A DNA stretch of 64,000 nt, from the NCBI GenBank assembly GCA_027452215.1, contig DAIDGQ010000045.1:1-64000 (forward strand), read 5' to 3'. The number at the start of each line of letters is the position of its first letter. Within the stretch, counting starts at the first letter, position 1. Below the pieces are notes generated by a model. It worked only from the letters and a program-made list of their open reading frames with translations. It was not told the DNA's origin and did no database searches. This document shows positions 35,888 to 46,417 of the stretch, piece by piece. Origin of the DNA: Granulicella sp. GTDB taxonomy: Bacteria > Acidobacteriota > Terriglobia > Terriglobales > Acidobacteriaceae. Both the position numbers and the translations under genes were made by a program.

Positions 35888-38061
35888 TTGGGCATTAGTT
35901 TGCGGGTGAGGTAGATGTAGGTGAGGGCCCAGGTGTTGGCTTGCTCCTGGAGGTTGGCTCCGGCGGCGTGGCCTCCTTCGATGATTTCGTCGTAGTAGAA
36001 GGGGTCGTGGAACTCCTCCATCTTGGCGGCGAATTTGCGGGCGTGCTGGGGGCCGACGCGGTCGTCCTTGGTGGTGGTGAAGATGAGCGGCTCGGGGTAT
36101 TGGACTCCGGGCTTGAGCTGGTTGTAGGGAGAGATTCCGGCGAGGAACTCACGCTCTGCGGGGACGGAGACAGAACCGTATTCGCCGACCCAGCTGGCTC
36201 CGGCGGCGATGTGCTCGAAGCGCAGCATGTCGAGGAGCGGGACCTGGATGACGATGGCGTTCCAGAGGTCGGGGTGCTGGGTCATCTCGACTCCCATGAG
36301 GAGGCCGCCGTTGGAGCCTCCCATGATGCCGAGGTGCTGGGGCGACGTGATCTTGCGGGCGATAAGATCTTCTCCGACGGCGGCGAAGTCGTCGTAGATT
36401 CGCTGGCGGTGGGTCTTGAGGCCGGCCTCGTGCCAGGCGGGGCCGAACTCCCCTCCTCCTCGGATATTGGCGAGGACGTAGGTACCTCCGTGCTCGAGCC
36501 AGAGCTTGCCGATGTTGGCGGAGTAGGCGGGCGTCTCGGAGACCTGGAAGCCGCCGTAGGCATTGAGTAGAACGGGGTTGGCGGCGTTGAGCTGCATGTC
36601 CTTCGGATGGACGATGAAGTAGGGGATCTTGGTACCGTCTTTGGAGGTGGCTTCGTACTGCTCGACGACGTCCTTGGAGGCGTCGAAGCGGGCGGGCTCA
36701 GTCTTTTCGAGGGTGAGGGTGGTGGCGACCGCGTCGCCGAGATAGAGCGAGGAGGGGGTGAGGAAGCCGGTGATGCCGAGGAAGAAGTTGTCGTCGGTGG
36801 AGCTGGTGGAGACAATGTCGACGCTGACGCTTTCAGGGACCGGGAGCTGCTTGCGGGACCATCCAGCGAGGCCGGGAGTGTAGATGTAAGCGCGGCCCTG
36901 GACGTGATTGAGCGTGGTGAGGAGGAGGCGCGAACGGGTGATGGCGGTGTCCTGAAGGAACTCGGTCGCGGTAGGCTCGAAGACGATGGAGGGCTTGAGG
37001 CTGGATGGATTTTTGAGGACGTCGGAGAGCTTCATCTCGAGCAGCGAGCCCTGCTTGTAGGTGATGAGCTGGCCTTCGGGCTTCCAGTCTTCGTCGAGGG
37101 TGAGGAGGACGCGGCCGTCGATGAGGCCGGAGATGTTGGACTTGGCGGGGATATTGAGCTGTTTGGGACCGTTGGGGGTGAGGACGAAGGTCTGGCTTTC
37201 GAAGAACGTGACGCCACGAACGAAGAGGGTGAGGGAGTGATTTTTGGCGTCGTGGAGAGTGCGGCCTCCGGCGCTGATGTCAGTGTCTTTGCCGCGGAAG
37301 ATCTCCTTTGCGGAGTCGAGCGGAGTTCCCCTCTTCCATAGCTTGACGATGAACGGGTAGCCGGAGGTGGTCATGCTGCCCGGGCCCCAGTCGCGCGAGA
37401 CGATGAGGGTGTCTTTGTCGAGCCAGCTGACCTCCTGCTTGCTGTGCGGGAGGGTGAAGCCGGCTTCGACAAACTTGCCAGATTTGAGATCGAACTCGCG
37501 CTGGGTATCAGCGTCCTCGCCGCCGGCGGAGAGGACGACCATGCAGTAGCGGTCGCCGGGATAGAGGCAGTCGACGCCGTGGGCGACCCACTTGACGTTG
37601 TCCTGCCTGCCGAGCGCGTCATAGTCGAGAACGGTTTGCCAGGCGGGCTGGGGAGTCAGGTAGCTGGCGAGGGATGTCTTGCGGAAGATGCCGTTGACGT
37701 GGTCGGCGTCTCGCCACAGGTTGTAGATTTCGCCACCGATCTGCTCGGGGGTGGGGAGGCGGTCCGGGGCCTGGGCGATCTTGAGAGCGTCGGCGTGGTA
37801 GGCGGCGTAGCGGGGATCGGCTTCGAGGACTTTCAGAGAACGGGCGTCCTCCGCTTTGACCCAGTCCATGGAGCGGGCGCTGGAGACGTCTTCGAGCCAG
37901 AGGTATTTGTCGGAGGAGGAGGAGGTGCCGGAGTCGGGGGTGTCGGCGGAGTGGGTGGCTGGCTGCTGGGCGGCGGCTCGAGGGGCAGGAGTGAGGGCGG
38001 CGAGGAACAGTGCGGCGAACAGCGGTGCGGGCGAGGAACGGAAACCCTTCAACATCTTCAC
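35884..38061 (-). CDS. Prolyl oligopeptidase family serine peptidase (S9A), secreted
   Basis: YLWLEDVSSARSMDWVKAED; GIMGGSNGGLLMG; DDRVGPQHARKFAAKM; EGGHAAGA. Confidence 0.93.
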   Translation of the reverse strand: MKMLKGFRSSPAPLFAALFLAALTPAPRAAAQQPATHSADTPDSGTSSSSDKYLWLEDVSSARSMDWVKAEDARSLKVLEADPRYAAYHADALKIAQAPDRLPTPEQIGGEIYNLWRDADHVNGIFRKTSLASYLTPQPAWQTVLDYDALGRQDNVKWVAHGVDCLYPGDRYCMVVLSAGGEDADTQREFDLKSGKFVEAGFTLPHSKQEVSWLDKDTLIVSRDWGPGSMTTSGYPFIVKLWKRGTPLDSAKEIFRGKDTDISAGGRTLHDAKNHSLTLFVRGVTFFESQTFVLTPNGPKQLNIPAKSNISGLIDGRVLLTLDEDWKPEGQLITYKQGSLLEMKLSDVLKNPSSLKPSIVFEPTATEFLQDTAITRSRLLLTTLNHVQGRAYIYTPGLAGWSRKQLPVPESVSVDIVSTSSTDDNFFLGITGFLTPSSLYLGDAVATTLTLEKTEPARFDASKDVVEQYEATSKDGTKIPYFIVHPKDMQLNAANPVLLNAYGGFQVSETPAYSANIGKLWLEHGGTYVLANIRGGGEFGPAWHEAGLKTHRQRIYDDFAAVGEDLIARKITSPQHLGIMGGSNGGLLMGVEMTQHPDLWNAIVIQVPLLDMLRFEHIAAGASWVGEYGSVSVPAEREFLAGISPYNQLKPGVQYPEPLIFTTTKDDRVGPQHARKFAAKMEEFHDPFYYDEIIEGGHAAGANLQEQANTWALTYIYLTRKLMPN

Positions 38062-38162
38062 ACTCCGGGAGGCCTTGCGGCGTCTGACGCTACTGTATCG
38101 CGGATGGACGGAGCCGAGGGAGCTCGTGCTGAAGTTTCCGGGTTCGGGGGGGGGGCGTGGCC

Positions 38163-40469
38163 TCAGGGGCGCTGGCCGGGCTGGAGGGCTGAGAGGGGGG
38201 TAACGGTGGGGGCCGCAACCCCGATGATTTCGGTGACGGAGTTGGAGGACTGGTTGGGGATCCAGACGTCGCCAGAGGCGTCCACGGCGAGGAAAGAAGG
38301 ATTGTTGAGTATGCCTCGCTGATAGCCGTAGTACCCGGTGATGGGGGCTCCGGAGCTGTTGAACTCCGAGAGAGCATAGGAGTTACCGGAGTTGGTGATC
38401 CATAGGTCATTGTTGCCATCGATGGCTATCCAGGTCGGATACGAGAGGCCACCTACGCTATAGCCACCGTAGCCATTGGCCTGACCTGACGGTGTAAACG
38501 CGGCGACATAGCCGATGAGCTGCAGAGCGACCCAGCCATTGCCATTTCGGTCGATTGCGATGTTCCCGGGCGCAAACAACTGGTTGCTATAGCTAAACGT
38601 GGCAGCACCCCCGGGGTTCGATACACGGCATCCGGAATTGGCAGAGTTGGCCGTCGCCCAGATGTAGCCGCTCGGATCGATGGCGATCTGCGAGACGCCC
38701 GCCAGACAGTTGTTGCTGATGGAAGTGTTGAACGAGACGATCGGAGCCGACGTGGCAGAGTTGTTGAACTTCCGCACGCTGGATGACCCTCCGCCGTAGC
38801 CACCATAGTAGCCGCCATAGCCGAATCCACCATAGCCACCGCCGTCGGTGACATACACGTAACCATTGCTATCGACAGCCACGGAGGTCGGGGAGTTCAT
38901 CTGCGGGGAGGTCCAGGGAGACCCGCTCACCGCGCCGAGGCTGCTGGTATAGGCGTACAGGGCGTTTGAGTTTCCCGCCGTGACGAAGATGTTGTCGCCG
39001 GAATCGATGGCAACCGAGTTGAAACCGCTGCCTCCAGTGGCGCTGGTGGCGAGGACGGCTCCCGCGGGCGAGAGCTTGGTGATGTAACCGGACGTGGAGT
39101 TGGTCGGGACGAGCGCGTTGCCGAGGCTGTCGATGGCAATGCTGCCGGGAGAGGGGATGTTGTTATAGCGGATCGCGACGGTAAAGTCGGTGGGCCTGGA
39201 AGTGAGCGCAGGAGAGAACGGAACAATGCCCCCGGGAAGGTCCCAGAGTTTGAGGACGTTCGTTGCTCCGGGGTTCTTGGAGATGTAGATCAGAGCGGTC
39301 GCGGTGTCTTTGGGCTTGGTGCCGCCGGGAGTTCCGTTACTTGTGGCGGAGCCAAAGAGGGTATTGCAGGTGGCGGAGGAGGCAGAGGCAGTGTTGGGAG
39401 AGTCGACGCAGGAAGCGAGAATGTTGGCGAGGGTGTCAAGCTCAGCCTGGGGGACGGTGCCGTTGCCGGCGGGCGTGATCTCGTTGGCGATCTGGCCTTC
39501 TCCGGCGTGCTGGGGGCCCAGCGGAGCTCCCTGAATGTTATAGAGGCTGGCCGCATTAAGCGTGGCATTCTGTAGGCCGATAAGATTAGTGGCTGAGCTT
39601 CCGACATGCAGGGCGTCCGAGGCGAAGCCGGACATCGCATAGCCGAATGCCACGGTCGAGACCTCGTTGACGTAGACGTACGCAATGGCGCTAGGACCGG
39701 TAGCAAAGTTTCCAACCTCGGGGCAAAGGCCGAGCATCGCGAGGTTGACGATGGAAGGATTGGTCACTCCTACCGAGATGGCCGATCCCGCCTGGGTATC
39801 AGCTCCGCTGCCGGGTGCGATGGGCGTGGAGATCACGAAGGTCGAGGCGGTGGGAGTCGCGAGGACGGTCTGCGTGGTGCCATTCAGGGTGGACCACTTG
39901 CCGCCCAGGCTGGAACTCGTGAACTGGACGCTCTGCCCGGTGTAGAGCTGGTTGGCGGCGGTAAACGTGTAGGTCGAGATGCCGCTCGAAGAGGTGGAGG
40001 AGATGGCCGTGATGGTTAGAGGGAAGCTGACGTTGGGAGAGCCTCCCGCGGTGTAGAAGTAGACGGGGTCACCGACGTCGCAGGTGTAATCTCCGGTGAC
40101 ATTGAAGCCTCCGGAGGCGTCGGAGGTCATGTAGTAGAGACCGTAGGTGGGGCTGCCGGGAACGAGATCCTGAGTGACGGGATAGGTGGAGCTGGTGGCA
40201 GTGGAGGAGGCCGAAAGCAGGGACTTTGCCATGGTGGCATAGCCGGTGGAGGAGGTTCCTGAGGCGGTGGCCTCGAGCAGAAAGACGTGCGAGGCCACGA
40301 TGGGGGCGTGACCTCCGAAGACGCTGCCGCGAAGGTGTCCAATGGAGGCCTGTGCGGGCGTAGGTGGAAAGCGGACTCCGGCCATGCCAGAGCAGCCGCT
40401 CAGAATCAAAGCGGCGGCGGTGAGCGCGAAGGTGAGGACTACGGAGAAGGCTTGGATGACGACCCCCAT
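38163..40469 (-). CDS. Lipoprotein with NHL-type beta-propeller (paralogue-like to 29736..33359)
   Basis: Start at MGVVIQAFSVVLTFALTAAALILSGCSG (lipobox); IAIDGNNDLWITNSG, FLAVDASGDVWIPNQSSNSVTEIIGVAAPTVTPLS. Confidence 0.8.
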   Translation of the reverse strand: MGVVIQAFSVVLTFALTAAALILSGCSGMAGVRFPPTPAQASIGHLRGSVFGGHAPIVASHVFLLEATASGTSSTGYATMAKSLLSASSTATSSTYPVTQDLVPGSPTYGLYYMTSDASGGFNVTGDYTCDVGDPVYFYTAGGSPNVSFPLTITAISSTSSSGISTYTFTAANQLYTGQSVQFTSSSLGGKWSTLNGTTQTVLATPTASTFVISTPIAPGSGADTQAGSAISVGVTNPSIVNLAMLGLCPEVGNFATGPSAIAYVYVNEVSTVAFGYAMSGFASDALHVGSSATNLIGLQNATLNAASLYNIQGAPLGPQHAGEGQIANEITPAGNGTVPQAELDTLANILASCVDSPNTASASSATCNTLFGSATSNGTPGGTKPKDTATALIYISKNPGATNVLKLWDLPGGIVPFSPALTSRPTDFTVAIRYNNIPSPGSIAIDSLGNALVPTNSTSGYITKLSPAGAVLATSATGGSGFNSVAIDSGDNIFVTAGNSNALYAYTSSLGAVSGSPWTSPQMNSPTSVAVDSNGYVYVTDGGGYGGFGYGGYYGGYGGGSSSVRKFNNSATSAPIVSFNTSISNNCLAGVSQIAIDPSGYIWATANSANSGCRVSNPGGAATFSYSNQLFAPGNIAIDRNGNGWVALQLIGYVAAFTPSGQANGYGGYSVGGLSYPTWIAIDGNNDLWITNSGNSYALSEFNSSGAPITGYYGYQRGILNNPSFLAVDASGDVWIPNQSSNSVTEIIGVAAPTVTPLSALQPGQRP

Positions 40470-40637
40470 GATTGGCGCGGTGAGACTCAGCCTGGCTGCG
40501 CGGTGTCTCGGTGACAAGCAGTAGGGCAGGCACGGTGCGTGAGGCACGGTGACAGCGACTGGACACTATGGGAGGTATCGGCAGATGGGACTGGGAACTT
40601 TAGCCTGTGGAGATATTAGGAGGGGAGAAACGAGCCT

Positions 40638-40661
40638 GGGCCGGGCAGTGTTGCCCGGCCC
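40638..40661 (-). terminator. Hairpin terminator downstream of the S10 peptidase
   Basis: GGGCCGGGCA-gtgt-TGCCCGGCCC perfect 10-bp stem. Confidence 0.65.
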
Positions 40662-40685
40662 TGACGGATGGTCATTCGTGGAGGG

Positions 40686-42350
40686 TTATTGACCTTTTTC
40701 GTTGTCGCGAATGAACTCGGCGGTGCGGTCGCGCAGGCCGGTGCGGGCCTCGGGGTTGACGTAGACCATGTGGCCGGTCTGGAAGAACTTGTAGGCGATG
40801 TTCTTCTGCAGGCTGGCGGGGATCGGAAGGTGCTTCATCTCGTACGTAGCTCCGAAGTAGAGGGTGCCGAGATCGAAGTAGCCACCCATGAGCAGGATGT
40901 GCATCTTCGGGTTGACCTTCATGGTGTAGGCGAGGTCGGCCTCGACGTTGGAGCTCGTTCCGGGCCAGCCACCTTCACCGCTGGGAGACTTGACGGCCAT
41001 GTCCCAGTTCCAGCCGCTCATGCGGGCGCTGGGCTCGTAGGTGAGGTTCTGGCCGAAGTTCAGGGTGGTGTGGGCGTAGGTGTTCATGGCGGACTGGATG
41101 GCGGACTCGATGGACTCGGTGAAGGGGTCGTAGTCGGTCTCGGAGTTCATGGGGTTCATGCTGGGGCCGTTCCAGCGGGAGTCCAGGCGGCCGGTTGTCT
41201 CGCCGGTGCTGCCGAGGAGGTCCTGGGCGAACTGCCCTCCCGTGAGACGAAGGTTCGCCTTAACCCACGTCGCGGCGGGGATTCCGGTGTAGCTCTCGAG
41301 CTTGGCGGCGACAGCAGCCTTTTTGGTTGCGTCGAGGTCGGCTCCCTGGAGGAGAGCGCTAGCGTAATCGCCGAGCGAGAACTGCTCGACCTCATGCAGC
41401 CAGGGTTCGAGTTGGGCGGGCTGGCCGGGGACCTTGTGGTGATACCACGCCGTGGCGGCAAAGCTGGGGAGCGCGAGATAGAAGCCGTTGTCGGTGCCGG
41501 GGTTGCCGTCCGAGCCGTCGGCGGAGTCGTCAAAGCTCAATATCTGGGAGAGGAAGACGACGCCGTTCAGATCGACGCCGTGGTGTTGCAGAGCGGCGGA
41601 GAGCGCGGCGTCGCGGGTGGTGCCGTAGCTCTCACCGAAGAGGAACCGCGGCGAGTTCCAGCGGTCGTACTTGGTGAGGAAGCGGCGGATGAAACGCTGG
41701 AAGGCGGCGGCGTCCTGATCGATGCCGTAGAAGGCCTTGTTGGCGTCCTTGCCCATGACGCGGCCGTAACCGGTGCCGGGGGCGTCGATGAAGACGAGGT
41801 CGGCGGTGTCGAGGAGAGTGTCCTCGTTGGGCACGATTTTGTAGGGGCCTCCGGCGGGATGGTCGAGGTCGGGGAGGACGACGCGGACGGGGCCGAAGCT
41901 GGCCATGCGCAGGTACATAGTGGCGGAGCCGGGACCTCCGTTGTAGATGAAGACGACGGGGCGGGTGGCGGCGTCGACGCCTTTGGCGAAGTAGGCGGTA
42001 TAGAACATGGTGGCGGTGGCGGGACGGTCCTCGGGCTTGGCGGGGAGCTCCACTCCGGAGTCGGGAAGGAGCTTGCCGTCGAGGCCGAGCATGGCGTCCT
42101 GCGCGTCGGTGGCTCCGACGGTGATGAGGCCGGCGACGGCTTTGTAGGCGATGGTCTTGCCTCCCGCGGTGACGGAGCCTTCAGTGACGGAGTCGGGCGT
42201 GGTCGCGACAGACTTGGGGGGCTCGGTGGCGGCGGTGGTCGTGGTAGTGGTGGTTTTGTCGGCGTGATGGTCCTGCGCGAGGGCGGAGGTGGCGAACAAA
42301 ACGGCGGCTGCTGAGAGACAAGTGAACGTGCGTCGAACCGGTGAAGACAT
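40686..42350 (-). CDS. Secreted serine carboxypeptidase-like (S10 family), second copy
   Basis: NGGPGSATMYLRMASFGPVR, LFGESYGTTRDAA, TGHMVYVNPEAR. Confidence 0.88.
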   Translation of the reverse strand: MSSPVRRTFTCLSAAAVLFATSALAQDHHADKTTTTTTTAATEPPKSVATTPDSVTEGSVTAGGKTIAYKAVAGLITVGATDAQDAMLGLDGKLLPDSGVELPAKPEDRPATATMFYTAYFAKGVDAATRPVVFIYNGGPGSATMYLRMASFGPVRVVLPDLDHPAGGPYKIVPNEDTLLDTADLVFIDAPGTGYGRVMGKDANKAFYGIDQDAAAFQRFIRRFLTKYDRWNSPRFLFGESYGTTRDAALSAALQHHGVDLNGVVFLSQILSFDDSADGSDGNPGTDNGFYLALPSFAATAWYHHKVPGQPAQLEPWLHEVEQFSLGDYASALLQGADLDATKKAAVAAKLESYTGIPAATWVKANLRLTGGQFAQDLLGSTGETTGRLDSRWNGPSMNPMNSETDYDPFTESIESAIQSAMNTYAHTTLNFGQNLTYEPSARMSGWNWDMAVKSPSGEGGWPGTSSNVEADLAYTMKVNPKMHILLMGGYFDLGTLYFGATYEMKHLPIPASLQKNIAYKFFQTGHMVYVNPEARTGLRDRTAEFIRDNEKGQ

Positions 42351-42462
42351 GCTGACTCCAGTGCTGAAGATGTGAAAGGGATCCCAACGTTGCAGGAGTG
42401 CAGTATACCCGTTTGGCCGCGGGTGCTACTCTCATCTGCAAACTATTCAGGAGCCTCTTTCG

Positions 42463-44433
42463 ATGCGTTTCCATCGCAGCTTACCCGGAATTTTCCTGTC
42501 GCTTACAACGCTTGCGGTGGCTGGAGCACAGGCTCCGGCGCGGCACGCTTACACGGTGCATGACTGGGCTGCGTCGCGCAGCGCGGCTCCGGTGGCGGTG
42601 TCGCCGGAGGGTACGACGATTCTCTATCGCGTGGCGTATGGCGCGGAGAGTGGGCCGGGAGGACGCGAGTTCTGGTTCATTCATCCGGACGGCACGGGAG
42701 CGGTGAAGCTGACGCTGCCGGAGGGATTTTCGCCGGAGGGATTCATGCCGAGTGGCGGCGCTCTGTATGGCTCGTGGAAGGTGAATGGAGCTCCGCAGTT
42801 TGCGGTGTTTGCGATGAAGGGAGAGACGGCCGCGGCGGCTCCGATGACGCTGGTGGTGCTACCTCGCGGGGTGGACGGGATGCTGCCGTCGCCGGATGGA
42901 ACGCAGTTTGCGCTGCTGGCCGATCCTCGATTGCCGGATGCTCTGGACGCGACGAGGACGGTGATTGAGCCGGAGCAGACGAGTCTTTACGTGGTGCGTG
43001 CGGATGGCACGGGAGGAGCGTGGGCTTGCACGGCGGTGCATGACCTGGCGGGAGGCGAAGGCGCGCAGGGACTGCCGGTGGCGTGGTCTCCGGATGGAAC
43101 GGAGCTGGTGCTGCTGTCGAGCACGACGAAGATTGGCAACCACGAGATGCACTCGCAGCTTGATCTTTGCGCCGTGACTGCGGGTGCTGTGAGTGCGGGC
43201 TCGGCTGCAGGTGAGCTGCGGCATGTGGCGACGGTGGATAATTCGGTGTCGTCCGTGGTGTTTGCGGGAGCGGGGGAGATTGCGTTTCTGAGCACGGATG
43301 CTCCGACGCAGACGCCGGAGCATCTGTACTCCGTGGCGGCGAACGGCGGTGCGGTGACGGACCGGACTCCGCAGCTGGCGACGACGGCGAACGCGGTGGG
43401 CGCGGACGGGCACGGGAATATCTTCGTGGAGATCGCGCATGGTGTTCGCAATGAGGTGGACAGCTATCGCGATGGTAGATTGACGCTGGCGTATGCGTGG
43501 CCGGAGGGCGGTGTGGGCCTGCCGACTTCGTCGCCTTATAAAAATGCGGCGGCGCAGATGGCATTCGCCGTGAGTGATCCGACGCATACTGCGAATGTCG
43601 CTGTGGCGAGTGGGAGCGAGCTGCGGCGCATCACCAGCGAGGGGGAGAAGGCGCTCGAGCATGTGGAGCTGGGGCCGGTGCGCGTGGTGCATTGGAAGAG
43701 CAGGCAGGGCGTTGCGCTGGAGGGCATTGCTACGTTTCCTGCGGGGTATGTGGAGGGGAAAAAATATCCGTTCCTGGTGCTGCCGCATGGTGGCCCGGAG
43801 TCGAATGACCGGCTGGGGCTGGACCCGTTCGCGCGCAGCATTGCGGGGCTGGGGTACGTGGTGCTGCAGCCGGAGTACCGCGGGTCTACGGGATATGGCG
43901 ACGCGCATCTGGCCGCGATCTATCAGCACTTTGGCGATCGAGCGTATGAGGATGTGGACTCCGCGACCGACTTTGCGGTGGCGCAGGGGTGGGCCGATCC
44001 GCAGCGGCTGGCGATCTTTGGATGGAGCGCCGGAGGGTTTATGACGTCGTGGACGGTGACGCAGACGCACCGCTACAAGGCGGCGATTGAGGGCGCGGGC
44101 ATTACGGATTGGGGCTCGTTTATTTTTACGAGCGATGTGTATCAGACGGACTTCGACGCTCGGTGGCCGGAGGAAGATCCTGATGCGTTCACGAAGTTTT
44201 CTGCCGTGGACTTCGCGAAGAATGTGACGACGCCTCTGCTGATCCTGCATGGCGCTGCCGATGTGCGCGTGCCGACGTACCAGGGGCGAGAGTACTTCGA
44301 GGTGCTGGCGGCTCGCGGCAAGGTGACTCGGATGGTGACGTATCCGGGGTCGCCGCACTTCCCTTCCCTGTGGCAGCAGCGGATCAATGTGTTCGATGAG
44401 ATTGGCGCGTGGCTGGCGAAGTACAACCCATAA
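42463..44433 (+). CDS. S9 family peptidase (DPP/acylaminoacyl-peptidase-like), secreted
   Basis: LPHGGPESNDRLGLDPFARSIAGLGYVVLQPEYRGSTGYG; IFGWSAGGFMTSW; HGAADVRVP; GSPHFP. Confidence 0.92.
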   Translation: MRFHRSLPGIFLSLTTLAVAGAQAPARHAYTVHDWAASRSAAPVAVSPEGTTILYRVAYGAESGPGGREFWFIHPDGTGAVKLTLPEGFSPEGFMPSGGALYGSWKVNGAPQFAVFAMKGETAAAAPMTLVVLPRGVDGMLPSPDGTQFALLADPRLPDALDATRTVIEPEQTSLYVVRADGTGGAWACTAVHDLAGGEGAQGLPVAWSPDGTELVLLSSTTKIGNHEMHSQLDLCAVTAGAVSAGSAAGELRHVATVDNSVSSVVFAGAGEIAFLSTDAPTQTPEHLYSVAANGGAVTDRTPQLATTANAVGADGHGNIFVEIAHGVRNEVDSYRDGRLTLAYAWPEGGVGLPTSSPYKNAAAQMAFAVSDPTHTANVAVASGSELRRITSEGEKALEHVELGPVRVVHWKSRQGVALEGIATFPAGYVEGKKYPFLVLPHGGPESNDRLGLDPFARSIAGLGYVVLQPEYRGSTGYGDAHLAAIYQHFGDRAYEDVDSATDFAVAQGWADPQRLAIFGWSAGGFMTSWTVTQTHRYKAAIEGAGITDWGSFIFTSDVYQTDFDARWPEEDPDAFTKFSAVDFAKNVTTPLLILHGAADVRVPTYQGREYFEVLAARGKVTRMVTYPGSPHFPSLWQQRINVFDEIGAWLAKYNP

Positions 44434-44463
44434 CGCAAAGGCAAGCCCCGCGGCCAGGGAGCG

Positions 44464-46272
44464 TCATTTTTCCATGTCGGGGTAGGGGCCGATGCCGCCC
44501 TTGGCGATGAAGTCGTCGATGTGCTGGGTGAGGACGGGGAGGGGCACGCAGCCGAGCTCGAGGACGGCGTCGTGGAAGGCTCGGATGTTGAACCTCGGGC
44601 CGAGGGCGGCTTCGGCTTTGTGGCGCGCTTTGAGGATCGCCATCTCGCCGAGATAGTAGGAGAGCGCCTGACCGGGCCAGGAGATATAGCGGTCCACCTC
44701 GGTCTCGATTTCGTGGTCGGAGAGAGCGGTGTTTTCGCGGAGGTATTGTTGGGCCTGCTCGCGCGTCCAGCCCTGCGCGTGGACTCCGGTGTCGACGACG
44801 AGGCGTGCGGCGCGCCAGGCTTGATAGCTGAGCATGCCGAAGGTCTCGTAGGGCGTGTGGTAGATGCCCATCTCGGTGCCGAGACGTTCGCAGTAGAGCG
44901 CCCAGCCTTCTCCATACGCGGAGATGTAGGCGTTGCGGAACTTGGGTAGATGGCGGGCTTTGACGACCTCTTCGGCGATGGGCATCTGGAAGGCGTGGCC
45001 GGGCGCGGACTCGTGCAGCGTGAGCGCGGGAAGAGAGTAGAGGCCGCGCGCGGGGAGGTCGTAGGTGTTGACGAGATAGACTCCGGGGCCGCCGCGCGCG
45101 GAGGTGTAGAAGGGCGCGATCTCGTCGGGGACGGGCTTGATGCCGAAGCGGCGGCGAGGGAGATAGCCGAAGTAGTCGGAGGCGACGCCATCGAATTCTT
45201 TGGCGATGAAGGCGGCTCTCATGAGGAGGTCTTCGGGGGTCTTAGCATAGAACTGCGGGTCGGTGCGGAGGAAGCTGAGGAACTCGGGGAGCGCGCCCTT
45301 GAAGCCGCTCTGCTGCATGGCGGTGAGCATCTCGGCGTGGATGCTGGCCATTTCGCTGAGACCGATGGCGTGGATCTGATCGGGGGTGAGCGTGAGGGTG
45401 GTGAACTCGAGGATCTTGGACTGGTAGTAAGCCTTGCCGTTGGGGAGGGACTCGGCGGCGAGCGAGGTTTGGGCGTGGGGGATGTAGTCGTCGCGGAAGA
45501 AGGCGAGGAGGGCGGCGTAGGAGGGGATGACGTCGGCCTGGATGGCGGCCGCGGCCTCGGCGCGGAGTTTTTTCTGGTCGTCGGAGGGGATGCTGGCGGG
45601 CATCTTTTCGAAGGGCTTGAAGTAGACGGTGCTCTCTGGAGTTTTGGCGGTGGCGACGGGGACGAGCGAGGCGTCGCGGCCGGTGAGCGTGACCCTTGGA
45701 GGAGTGAAGCCGCGGGCGAGGCCGGCTTGCATGTTGGCGATGTTTTCGCGGAAGTAGCGAGGGATGTCGTGGAGCTGCGCGAGGTAGTTGGCGTAGTCCT
45801 GCTGGGTCTTGAAGGGGAGGCGGGTGACCTCTTCTTCGTCGGACCAGAAGGCGGAGTCGGAGTTGGCGGGGCGCTCGTATTCGCGGAAGGTCTGGGCGTT
45901 GATGAGGCTGATGAGCTGGGCTCGGAAGACCTGGTAGTTGATTCGCTCGGAGGGCGAGAGGGAGGAGGGTTGGAGCGCGTCGACCTGGCGGAGGACACCC
46001 TGCCAGTGGACGAGATCGGCCTGCTGGGTGGCGGCGTCGACGAAGGGCAGCTCGGCGAGAATCTTCTCGGGCTGATCTTCGTCGGGGGCCCCTCGCTGGG
46101 CTTTGCGCCAGGCGTCTTCGGCGGTGGTGATGGCGTTGAGGCGGCGGTCCTGCGTTGCGGAGTGCGGCGTGGTGGTGATGGGGTGCGGCGTGGCGGTGGC
46201 GGGCTGCTGCGCGGTCGCGGCGCTGAGGAGGCAGAGCATCGCCGCGGCACAGACGGAGTTGAACGGGGTCAC
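44464..46272 (-). CDS. DUF885 family protein (putative metallopeptidase-like), secreted
   Basis: LPALTLHESAPGHAFQMPIAEE; AYGEGWALYCERLGTEMG; WPGQALSYYLGEMAILKAR. Confidence 0.88.
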   Translation of the reverse strand: MTPFNSVCAAAMLCLLSAATAQQPATATPHPITTTPHSATQDRRLNAITTAEDAWRKAQRGAPDEDQPEKILAELPFVDAATQQADLVHWQGVLRQVDALQPSSLSPSERINYQVFRAQLISLINAQTFREYERPANSDSAFWSDEEEVTRLPFKTQQDYANYLAQLHDIPRYFRENIANMQAGLARGFTPPRVTLTGRDASLVPVATAKTPESTVYFKPFEKMPASIPSDDQKKLRAEAAAAIQADVIPSYAALLAFFRDDYIPHAQTSLAAESLPNGKAYYQSKILEFTTLTLTPDQIHAIGLSEMASIHAEMLTAMQQSGFKGALPEFLSFLRTDPQFYAKTPEDLLMRAAFIAKEFDGVASDYFGYLPRRRFGIKPVPDEIAPFYTSARGGPGVYLVNTYDLPARGLYSLPALTLHESAPGHAFQMPIAEEVVKARHLPKFRNAYISAYGEGWALYCERLGTEMGIYHTPYETFGMLSYQAWRAARLVVDTGVHAQGWTREQAQQYLRENTALSDHEIETEVDRYISWPGQALSYYLGEMAILKARHKAEAALGPRFNIRAFHDAVLELGCVPLPVLTQHIDDFIAKGGIGPYPDMEK

Positions 46273-46417
46273 GGAATCTCCTGCAACTACGAGGATGGAA
46301 CTACTGTACGGGATGACGCGTCCAATCAGGGAGTTGCCGCGTGTACATCGGTGCGCGCTAGACTGTTCGCTGCAGCTCGAAACGGTTTGCTGAGCTTAGA
46401 GACGTGGGAGAGATGGT

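Noticed and set aside
40668-42314. 548-aa plus ORF
   Set aside because: Antisense to the S10 peptidase.
42859-44358. 499-aa Arg/His-rich minus ORF
   Set aside because: Antisense to the S9 peptidase.
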